From contig OZ176054.1 of assembly GCA_964247055.1 (NCBI GenBank), positions 13,020,001-13,084,000 on the forward strand: a stretch of DNA of 64,000 nucleotides, given 5' to 3'. This document shows, in pieces, positions 50,250 to 60,995 of this stretch. The translations under genes were made by a program, and so were the position numbers. Under the pieces are notes generated by a model. The model had not been told where the DNA came from. It saw only the letters and a program-made list of their open reading frames with translations, and searched no databases. Position 1 is the stretch's first letter. Every line of letters begins with the position of its first letter. This DNA comes from Paragordius varius (taxonomy: Eukaryota > Nematomorpha).

Positions 50250-53200
50250 ATGGCCGAATATTTAAAATTTATTAGTGCCGGGATTCCATTAAATCCGCTT
50301 CCTCCTCCATATAATGAAAAATCCATATCAGCTGATATTCTTCGAGCTCCATTTCGAAACAATGGACTAACAAAACGAGAAAAAACGGTTAGAATTTTAT
50401 TTTGAACTAACCTTTGAAATTTCGAGGATTTGTTTTAAATATTTTTGGAGTTTTCACAAATTTGTTTTATCATTATTAAGTAAATTTATTTATTTGGTAT
50501 AAATTCGTGATGGATTATTTTTACACCAACAATAAAACGTGAAAAACATTTATTACAGAATCCTGCTAGCTGTCCAACAATATAAAAATTTATATATTTG
50601 TGATTGTTACAATTTTGTCCGAATTTATATTTAATGGTAAAATCCACCTCCTATTTTTGCCTTTAAGATTTTTATTTTTTTGCAAAAATCCTTGATACAT
50701 GAAAATTATATTTTTATTTTATTTTTACGTTTGACAAAGATTACTTGTAGTAATCGAAATATTATAATAAATTTATATTATTTTTGCTGAATTATTCCAT
50801 ATTTAATAATTTAATAATGTTATATTTCATAAATCTGCGACTAGCATTTTTAATTCCGATTCCAGGGAATTTTTTAACAAACAGACAAAATTTAGTGTGT
50901 TGTCAAATGATTGTGGGTCATTTACATTTCATTATAATACAATGAGTTAAAGCCAAATAATTTAGTCATAATGAATATTGATTGTAATAGATAATATGCA
51001 AACATATATATATATATAAATATTGCTAATATGGAGATATAATTTGTGCAATTAATTTAGCAGCTTTTTGTCTGACGGTCCGCATTACAACAAACACTCA
51101 AAAGCTTTTAATTTATTGATTTTTAAAACGTTATTTTTGATAATTATGTGGGCCACATAAAAGTTTGGTTTTACTGACCCTTGATTCGGTTAGTGTGACA
51201 TATTTCCTACCCCTCAAATTAAAATTAAGCATTTATATACACAAAATATCGGATATACCCGATATAAAATTAAATTAAAATAATATGCACCAACGATCCT
51301 TACATGCGTGTGAACATAATTAATTTTGAATGGGTAAATTCAAGAAGAGGTTTTAAAAATTAGAGAATATCAACTCGGCCTTGAATATAACCCGCCAAAG
51401 AAAATTTTTTCCCTTAACCTTTTATATTTCCAAACTGTCCACCACTTCGATTATAATATCATTGCATTTTTACATATAGTTGGCAGTTAAAAATGTTCTA
51501 CGATATTTTCCCGTTTCTTTCCATGAGACGCTTGCCCCAGAATTTATGGATGAACTAGAAAACAGAGGCCATATATACGCTTATCGATTTAAACCTGAGA
51601 TTAGAATGAAGTTTCATATATAAATTCCTATCTTTAGACAATTTTATATCATAATTTCTAATAATTCAATTTTCTTAATATAGGTTAGACAAAAATTAAA
51701 AAATTACAGTAAAAATTGAAATTGTACGGACAACACGTAAAAATATAAAGACAACCATACTTTTTAAAACCTTAATGTTTCCCATATAAGCTACTTAGTT
51801 ATAATTGTAAGATATAGAATTGATTGTGTTAGTATTATATATCTCTATTTCACACTTTGCCATTTAAAACAATGAGTTATATTGAAATAAATCAAGATTT
51901 AAAATGTATGGTTGTCTTTTGTGGAAAAAAATATTTGTCTTATATTTTTACGTTTCGTCCGTATAATTTCAATTTTTACTGTATTTATAGTTTTTTAATA
52001 TTTCTGATAGAGCATATCCCATTCAAGAATACCCAGGAAAATTGATAGAATGCAAAGCTATAATGGCAATGATAATGAACAATTTGGATCCTGATGTAGC
52101 TCAGTTCCCTGAAGAGTTGGTCACATATGGGTCCAACGGTCAAGTTTTTAGCAATTGGATTCAAGTATTTAAACAATTTCTGAACATATTTTCCAAATAT
52201 TTAATCACCGCATTTTGCAATTCTAAGCACACCATATTTATCAAACATACTGTGTATTCTACTAATTATAAAGAAAGCAATTTTTTGTTGGATATAATGT
52301 AGGCATCCAGGAAAGTAAGAATAACCACAATAAATGCAGAAATTGTTCTTCTAAATTATTTAACCACAATTTTTGTTAAAAAAGGATGAATGATATTTAA
52401 ACTATAAAACCATCAACAAATTGTTTTTATTGATTATCCATACACTATGAAAGAATCCGTAAATAATATAGGATAACAATACAGTAAAAATTGAAATTAT
52501 ACGGAAAAACTGTAATAAAGACAAATTTTTTTTCAAAAGACAACCTTTTTAAATCTTAATTTAACCTATAAAAAAACATTTAATTACAATCGTAAAATAC
52601 ATAATTGATTGTGTTACCAATTGACATTTCTATATAATACTGTTTAAAATAATGAGTTACATTTAAAAAAAGCAAGATTAAAAAAGTATGTCTTTTTGAA
52701 AGAAAATATTTGTCTTTATATTTTCATCCATAGTATAATTTCAATTACTGTATATATAATATTCGTAAATTTTTTTCCACAGTTTTCATTAACCATGAAA
52801 TATTTGTGTGAAATGGAGAATTATCAAACTTTAGTGCTATGTTCAGGACATCCGCACGGTTTATTCCCAAACATTTGGAATTATGGCACATGTGAAAAAA
52901 CCGGAAAATTAGGTAATAAACTCTTTTATAAAATTGACAAAAAATTTATTTTTTTGATCATTTGAGAATTGCATACGTTTTTTAATTAAAGAAATACCGC
53001 CAAGCTATCCGCGTTTGATTATTACAAATGGCCTGGTGCTACCAACATGTCAGGAACCAGAAAAGCAGCTTGATAGAGCCTACGTTTCAGATTACGAGCG
53101 ATTATTTGGTTTGAATGTTAGCCAATATGGACAAATGACAGCAGGGAGTTTTTGTTACATTGGACCTCAGGGGATAGTCCATGGCACAACACTAACTTTG

Positions 53201-55461
53201 CTTAATATAGCTCGAGCAAATTTCGGTGTTGAGCATGTGACTGATATGGTGGGTAAGGTAACACATAATACTACAATATGGATATCTTTAAATATGTTTC
53301 AAGTGGGTATTGGAACCGGAATTGTTTTGGTGGTGTTAAAGAAAGAAATATTTTACAAACGGTTGTAAAATAAAAAGTTTTTATTTTTATCATTAAATTT
53401 TTTAAACTTAATATTAATATTTTTTAATTTCATTCAAATACCAATAGTATATTGTTGTAAATATTATAGAGAAGCAAATATTTTGGCTTAAATTATATTT
53501 TTACGGCTATTTATTCAGAATCCTATCAAAAAGTTGACGACATTGGCGGTTTGACCATATTTTTAAAAATCAAAACTATTTGAAACCATGGCAAAAATAT
53601 GTTTAGTCGAAGGTACAAAAAATTTAATTAAAACTAACGCCAAAAATGGTTTGAGGTTCCGATCCCTTTAAATTTTCTAATGTATTGCATAAAAATGAAA
53701 TAGCTTTTTATGAAAAAAAAATCTTTAGGTATTTGTCTCAAGCGGATTGGGTGGAATGAGTGGTGCACAAGCTAAGGCCTGCAAAATCTTGTCATGTTTC
53801 GGACTTATTGCTGAAGTAAATTTTATTCCCCATTAAAAATATGTAGTATGATAAGTTAACTTAACAAAATTTTAGTCATTTTGCAAGTAACTTTTGGTAA
53901 AATTTATTTTATTAACAATATTCATTAGATAAATAGTGTGACAGCGCAAAAAAGATTGAATCAAGGATGGTTAGATGAAGTTAGCGATAACTTGGATTAC
54001 TGTATTAACCGAATACGACAATATAAACGGGATCTTATTAGCAAATCTATAGCATATTGTGGAAACATTGTGGATCTCTGGTAAAAATGGGATAAATTTA
54101 AACTTTTATGTACAGTACTTACATGTTTACTAACTCATTTGTTTAGTTGAAAAATAATTTTTAGGGCAAAATTGGCAGAAATATATGAGGAAACCGGTGA
54201 GAAATTAGTCGATTTTGGTTCTGACCAAACCTCACTTCATAATCCCTACAATGGTGGATACTATCCGGTCGGTTATAGCTGGTTCGAGGCGAATCAGCTA
54301 TTAGCGACAAATCCAGACCACTTTCAGCGGGAAGTTTGTCAAAGTTTGATACAGCAAGTCACGCATATCAATAGGTTTTTTCCTAATCATTATCTAATTT
54401 AAAAATTTTATTAGACCAAGTTTATTTCTCCTATTAGATTGACAGAAATGGCTGGGTTAGTATTTTTTGATTATGGCAATGCTTTTTTGCTTGAAGCTGC
54501 AAAAGCTGGAGCACCAATTTACAAAAATAGTGATATAGCATGCAATAATTTGGGAGAAATAAATCAAATTAGCGATTCAGTTGAACGGGTTTACAGATAT
54601 CCATCGTACGTGGAAAATGTAATGGGTGAAATTTTTGCATTTGGGTTTGGGCCTTTTCGTTGGGTATGTATGAGTCAGGATCCGAAAGATCTGGCTTATA
54701 CCGATAAACTTGCGCTTTCCATCCTTAGAGAGATTGTGAAAGAACTAAATTCTAAAATATTTGACTGCCAACAAAAACAAGATCAGAGTCTCAGCAAAGT
54801 TGAACTTTATACCCGAATAAAATCTTACTATGTCGATAATTGCTTTTGGATGGAACACATTATTTTTCAACCCGGTGGGGGATACCTCACTGTAGGATCT
54901 CTGGCCCGGATCCTTTATTCAGACGTTCAAGGGCGAATACGATTGGCTTGTGCCTTTAATAAGGCCATTGCAGATGGGCACATAACGCAACCGATTGTGT
55001 GTAGTCGAGACCATCATGATGTTTCGGGGGCTGATAGCCCTTGGCGGGAAACAGCTAACGTTCGAGACGGTTCCAACATGTGCATAGACATGTCCATTCA
55101 AAATGTCTTGGGAAACGCGGCCAGAGGAGCAACTTGGGTAGCCCTTCACAATGGCGGTGGGGTTGGTTGGAACCGTGCAAGCAATAATGGATTAGGTCTT
55201 GTGCTAGATGGACAACCGAAGACCGAACAACGCATAAAGAATGTTATGATGTGGGATGTATTGAATGGTATGGTACGGAGATGTTGGTCTAATGCTTATA
55301 ATTATAGCAACAATGAAATTGATCCTCTCTCCGAAAAACGTGGCTCATCATTGCCCTTAAATGAGGGAACGACGTATTACAATGATCTTATAAAGAGTTA
55401 TTTGCAAGAACTTCAAACGGAAATCAAGGGCTTAAAAGTAACTTTACCCTTTGATGAATAA
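50250..55461 (+). CDS. UROC1: Urocanate hydratase (urocanase), unit 4 (intact)
   Basis: Nine exons, 50250-50387, 51480-51610, 52011-52164, 52783-52912, 52992-53257, 53729-53815, 53929-54080, 54165-54374 and 54438-55461, join in frame to 763 aa (human UROC1 is 676 aa as I recall). The enzyme adds water to urocanate, using tightly bound NAD+, in cytosolic histidine catabolism. Seen: TYGSNGQVFSNW, YGQMTAGSFCYIGPQGIVHG, the NAD-binding GLGGMSGAQ (residues about 279-287), DFGSDQTSLHNPYNGGYYPV, FDYGNAFLLEA, FGFGPFRWVCMSQDP, DHHDVSG (about 614-620), GATWVALHNGGGVGWN. Relative to human there is extra, poorly conserved sequence around residues 520-570 (SKIFDCQQKQ and following). The first-exon ATG (MAEYLKFISAG) starts the shared open block. 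It ends about 170 bp before the convergent acetylcholinesterase stop. It is the only urocanase of the array without a visible defect. Confidence 0.92.
51717..51981. mobile_element. CAGTAAAAATTG-type MITE (urocanase intron 2, unit 4)
   Basis: Left end CAGTAAAAATTGAAATTGTA, right end TTTCAATTTTTACTG, TA flanks. Ends about 30 bp before exon 3. Confidence 0.86.
52482..52750. mobile_element. CAGTAAAAATTG-type MITE (urocanase intron 3, unit 4)
   Basis: Left end CAGTAAAAATTGAAATTATA, right end shortened to TTTCAATTACTG. It shares its site with unit 1 only. Confidence 0.84.
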
Positions 55462-55631
55462 ATTAGAGGAAACTTTATTCAAGATAATGTCTATTTATTT
55501 ATTACAATATATATTATAAAATTAATTGCCATATTATTATAAATACTTTGATGTCATCTATGTGTGTTTAAATAATTGACTATAGTTTTTATATTTTTTT
55601 CAAAACAATCACAGATACTTCCTTAATAAGA

Positions 55632-57881
55632 TTATGTTTTATTGTCGAAGTGACAATTGTCATATTTGGAATTTTGGCGTGCAACATATTTTTCGAATTG
55701 GAGTTTCCAATCAACTATATATTTTGTTTTCCAGTCATTGAAGTGTGCTTTCCATTGGATTTCTAGATCACTAAGATCTTCTATTAGCAAAAATATATAA
55801 GATAAAAGACAATATGTGTAAAAATATCAAACGAAACGGTTAATCGAATCTGGTTTTATAAAAATATCGACTTACGTGTAGCTAAAGCAAGATCGGGCAT
55901 AAATTCATTCCAAAATGCGCACTCTTTAATACGCGGACCTCGACCAACGTCAAATGCATCGATTGCAATATTCAAATATTCCCTATTATGGGCAGTGTGG
56001 ATGGGCCATTGTATATCGGACCAGGTTCCATCATCATTTATGTTTGGATTTCTATTTTTTTGCAGAAAAACGAAGGATAAATGAAAACTTTTGGTTAATG
56101 ATCATATAGTCTATATCAAATATTAATTTACCCAGTTTTAGCAAAATTGGTCCAGAATCGCATCATGAGCCAGCTTAGTTCAATTTCTTTGGGTTTATAT
56201 CTCTTTGAAGGATCTAACGGTTCCCCAAATATATAATTGATTTCATCGGCATGCATGACGCCCATCCAAGATGGCCAGGGGTGAGTCGATGATCGGTGAG
56301 TATAATAGTATTTGAACACATTTGAGCCAGATTGGGCGTAGATGAAGGCCCCCATATTAACCCCACAGGTAAAGTAATAATCACCGACACTTTTGTCGAA
56401 CGCATCTAACATTTTCTTGGGGTCCGAGGGATCCTCCCAATGCGTATACTCATAGAGTATGGCTTTTCGACCGATTTGATTGAATTGCGGAAATAATTCG
56501 GGTAAGGCTTTAGCAAAAGCGTGTCGATCAACGGTAACCGCCTTTTCTAACGGGATAAAAAGATTCGTTAGCTGATAAATGTTAAAATATGTTCCCTCGT
56601 CAAAATTTGTGCCCATTAGCAGTGAGGTTTTCTTAAATTTGCGTTTAGCCATTAGTCCTATGGGGTTTTCCTCAAACCACAAACCGTCTACAACAGGTAC
56701 AAACGGAAACTTCATATATTCAGTCGTTACCCAATCATGTGTGACGATATCAGATGGGTCGGCAGTCCTCAAACAATCTAACGCTGCATGAATTGAGTCG
56801 CGTTTGTGAGGACAGTCAAGACCTTCAGCTAAGCGCAAACCCCTTTTAATAGCTTCTCCGGGCTCTACAGTTGCCCAATAGTTTATGGCACTCCCGCTTT
56901 GCATTATGGCCCGATTAAAGTAATTCCAACTCCCAGGTGATAACATGTGCATATCTACGCTCGAAGCTCCTGCACTTTCTCCAATCAGCGTAATGCGGTT
57001 CCGATCACCTCCAAACTCCGCAATATTGTCATAGACCCATTGTAAGGCAAGACGTTGATCGAAAAGACCAGCGTTTCCTGGGGCGTCGGGCGTTCCCATA
57101 TACAGGAATCCTAATGAACCTAATCTAATATATTTATATATGTATGGTGAAATCTGATTTATATATTTTTAAGCCTCTTTTATCAAAAAGCGAATGATTC
57201 AAAAAGATTTTAGAGTCAAAAATGTTTTAATATAACCTACCTGTAATTCATGGACACGACAATGACTTCATTTGCACCCGCTAAATATTTTCCATCATAC
57301 ACATTGAGCGATGCTGTTCCACTATAAAATCCACCTCCATATACCCAAACCATTACCGCAAGGGACTGATGATTCTGTTTCGATTCATTATTACTATTTT
57401 TGTCCCGTTTTCCAGGTATGCTATTGACCTCATTGCTTTGAGCATGATCAGTATTTTTAAGACCCATCAGAGGGACCCAAATGTTGAGATATAAACAATC
57501 TTCACTCATGGGCGTATTTGGATTCCACATTTGGGAACCGCTAAAATTCCCAAACAACGTATCTATGATCTGATAACATGAGTTTGAAAACGTCGAAGCA
57601 TTCAATGTGTGATGGGGCCAGGGATCCGCCGGTTGAGGGTGTTTAAACCGGAGTCTACCGATTGGAGGTTTAGCGTAAGGAATACCCAAGTAAGTTATAA
57701 CCGGTTGTCCAGGCGTTTCTTGTCGAAAGCCCTGTACTAGGCCCTTATTCGTTTTTATCGTGTAATGCGGATCAGAATGATCTATAGCAAAAGCGAATGT
57801 CGCGAATCTCACCACTATGAACGGTTGTAATAGCGAAGAAAATACCAAATAACTCAAGCAGATATCAATTATTGGATTCAT
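55632..57881 (-). CDS. ace-1: Acetylcholinesterase, complete, T-type tail
   Basis: Four exons, 57881-57241, 57124-56132, 56051-55876 and 55780-55632, join in frame to 652 aa. It hydrolyses acetylcholine at synapses. Seen: an N-terminal hydrophobic signal (about residues 7-33), W119 of the choline site (SGSQMWNP), oxyanion glycines YGGGFYSGT (182-184), catalytic Ser264 (GESAG), W297 of the acyl pocket, Glu390 (DEGTYF), Tyr397 and His505 (GVMHADE). The last exon has tryptophans 613, 620 and 628 at 7-8 residue spacing and Cys646. This is the tetramerisation peptide that binds ColQ/PRiMA-type anchors. The positions known for organophosphate resistance hold the sensitive residues: glycine at Torpedo 119, and Phe394 at Torpedo 331, preceded by Tyr393 as is usual in arthropods. 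The start is the only ATG before the signal peptide, but a further 5' non-coding exon is possible. The symbol reflects class, not proven orthology. Confidence 0.93.
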
Positions 57882-60800
57882 TTGAAAAACATATTTTAGG
57901 GGGGTACTGATGTAGATATGGTTTTTTGCTCTTTTATTCGAACGTGTTGGCCTGTTAAGTTGGGAATTTCAAATCAATCAACAGCACTTCATAATTTAAG
58001 AATATCCATATTATAATAGTCAATAAAGATGAGAATGGAATGACACGCAAAATTGTAATATTTTTCCTTCATTTTTTATGGTAGAACAAGGAAATATCCC
58101 AGGAATCGGATAAATTAATGTAAATTTAACGAATGTGAATACACATTTTCTCAAAAGATAATTAAGTAAAGTGACACATAAAGAGTGCGTGTGATTGGTA
58201 AAAATAATTAGTTTTTTTTGAGACAAGCCAATCTATTTAAACATTAATTATATTTTCACTGCATGGATTATGTTGAAATTAGGCGAATTCACTATGCAGG
58301 AAAATTTTCAAATATCTATTATCATCATTTATAATTTACGCATTAACGTTTTTTTCTTTAAATTTTAATATAAAAAATATAGTCGATATTAAAATTGATA
58401 AAAAAAGAATAATTTGAACGTGTTAGGATGAAAGCGAAAAAGATTAAAATACAATATAGAAAACCATTAAAATGTAATATCTTACGTAAGAATAAACCTT
58501 GCTTATTTTTCCTACAATCAAATCAATTTTTTATTTTGGTTTTAATTTTCTTTGAACTTCCTTACAGAATTAAAATTAAATTATAAAAACCACAAAAATT
58601 TTATTTGCTACAGAATTTTTAATACCATATCATTTTTTTTATAATGTATGTTGTTTTGATATATATATATATTGACAGGTTGTATTAAAATAATTGATTA
58701 AATTAAAAAACATCTTTTAGTGTCTTCATCATAAAAAAAGGGTTAGTAATTAAATTAACACCTTTGCAATATAACATACATACATTGTATGGTTTTTAAT
58801 TAAGAGATATTACATAATTTTTAATAAACAATGTTTCAAACACAATACTTTTCAAGTAGTCTCTTAAGATTATTTTATAAAATGGAAATAATGTAATTTA
58901 ATTACATACACAAGTCAATTTGATATAAGAAGGCAGAATATATAATTTCCAAGTGTTTCTGCCTATTTAATGGGGCTTTGGGGACTTCTTAAGCGAAAAT
59001 GTCACCAAAAAACGCGACACACGACGTTTGGACGTCTTCTACGATATAGTAAACAATACATAATTATATATGGAAATGATATTTACTAAAGAAATTTTTA
59101 TTAAAACAAAAGTTAGTTAGTATCTATTGTCAGGTCAAAAATCAAATTAAATTTTAGGATTTAGTAGTGTTGAAACCCGAAAAATAAAGTACAATATTTT
59201 TTGATATCAAACAGCGTATATTTTATTTTATCCTCATTTCTATGTCATTTCCAAGAATAAATTCCTATAAATTTGTTGATTGAAAATGTTAAATTAAAAG
59301 AATATTGTTTAAAATTTTTAATACGCGCAAGTTTAAAATAATTACCATTTATAAATATTGAAATTTTTACTATTTATAAAAATCAAAAAATATATTTAAG
59401 TTTTATGATATTATTCGTTTATTCAAAAAATTCCAATTTATATTTATATTAAAATTTCAATAAATCTATGATGCTGGTATCTCTGATCTTATCTGAATAT
59501 TATTGCTGCTTCGTATAAGTAGTATCCATTTCAAGGACATTTTCTCTGAAAAACAAAGCGTATTTTATATAGGCCAAATTTTCTTATAATATGAAAAGTA
59601 TACATTTAGAATACTAATTTTCTTTTTACAAATTAACTCTAAAATATTCAAAGAAGTCAAACTAAGCCAAGTTTTTTCTTAATTATATCAAAGAAAATCT
59701 AAATAGATATGTTTCGATAAATATAAGGTTTCAAAAAAATTTTGGCTATAACTCCACAAGTCAAAAAAAACGTAAATAGAAAAAACTAAAATAAAGTTGT
59801 GAAATAGAAATTTTATAGCGGGACTATACTTTTTGATATATTTTATGAATTACCTAGTATTGCGCTGTCTACATGAGCTCATAGAATAAATTACGCGATC
59901 CCTTTACCCGTTTAAATAGAAAAAGTTTTGTGAAAAATCTCTATTTTTTATCAAATCGATATCGCCAAAACAGTGCTGGAATAGTTTATTTTTAGGTAGA
60001 TTTTATACATAAAAAAACTTAAATTTAACGATGAGTTTCATTGAATCATATTTAAAAAGTGTGTTTCTGTTCGTATTTAGAATATCTTCCAGGTTAAAAG
60101 GCAAAAAATATGATTTGATAGCCTTAAGCCTAAAATTTCTTTAGCCTAAAACTATATGGATAATTAACAATGCAAACCACAAGTTTAAAAAATTGCTACC
60201 GTTTTTTTTCTAAGAAACAATTAACCACCATTTTAAATGCCAAAAACTAAAAACAATTCCATAGTTTTTAGTAGATCATATCAACGGTTATAAATAGCCT
60301 TCAATAGTTTACCCACAGCCTCATAATTAAAAACAACCGACACTCCTGTGACAATAAGTATTATGGCAAACCATCTTTTGAAAACTAATAGACACATTTA
60401 AGAAAAAAATAAAAAACCAAAGCTTCTAGTTAGGAGTTACAGTAAAAACTGAAATTATACGGACAAAACGTAAAGATAAAAAGACAAATATTTTTCTAAT
60501 AGACAATCAACTTTTTTCATCTTGATTTATTTTAATATAACTTATTGTTCTAAAAAGGGTGAAATAGATATATATATATATATATATATATATTACTAAT
60601 ACAATCAATTGTATATTTTACAATTGTAACTAAGTAACTTATATGACAACCATTAAGGTTTTAAAAAGTATAGTTACCTTGTAGAAAAAAATATTTGTCT
60701 TTATATTTTTACGTTTTGTCCGTATAATTTCATTTTTACTGTATTAATATCATAAAAAGCACTATACAATAAAGAAATTTCTTAAAAAAGAAGAATAAAA

Positions 60801-60995
60801 ATTATTGCTATATTATTGCCGATCAAAAACCAACACATAATGCAAATTTATTAAATCATCATAAATTTATTGAATATATATTATAAATTCTGTATATTTT
60901 TCTTCCAAGGGCGTTTTAAATATAAAAAAACTCACACAGTATTGCCAACTTTAAATACCATTTTTAAAAAAATATAAAATTTTAAGTGAATTAAA
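57882..60995. other. Intergenic region upstream of AChE
   Basis: Three kilobases between the AChE start and the last exon of the YJU2B-like gene, both on the minus strand. It should contain the AChE promoter and 5' UTR. It is AT-rich with no ORF of interest. Visible are (TA)n near 58660-58670, a MITE at 60440-60741 and a slightly richer block around 58975-59040. I see no tRNA or other RNA gene. Confidence 0.5.
60440..60741. mobile_element. CAGTAAAAATTG-type MITE outside the array
   Basis: Left end CAGTAAAAACTGAAATTATA, right end TTTCATTTTTACTG, TA flanks. An internal (TA)n sits at 60569-60592. It shows that the family is dispersed, not confined to the duplicated segment. Confidence 0.86.

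Larger units (their letters stand above)
43578..56608. repeat. Tandem unit 4, continuous with the full AChE gene
   Basis: Fourth copy (about 13.0 kb). Its right end at about 56608 is not a breakpoint: the acetylcholinesterase exon continues unbroken into the full gene, so this unit retains the ancestral right flank. Its urocanase is intact and its CK1 is dead. Confidence 0.92.

Noticed and set aside
50250-55461. Bacterial origin of urocanase by horizontal transfer
   Set aside because: The gene has eight introns, and its motifs follow the animal form more closely than the bacterial one as I recall them. Nothing in its surroundings is bacterial.
56400-56600. Possible insecticide-resistance allele of AChE
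   Set aside because: The glycine at Torpedo 119 and the phenylalanine at Torpedo 331 are the sensitive states. The tyrosine before the Phe is the normal arthropod residue.
58975-59045. Slightly GC-richer block that might be an RNA gene
   Set aside because: No tRNA cloverleaf, box A/B or stable stem could be made out by eye, so it was left as part of the intergenic region.
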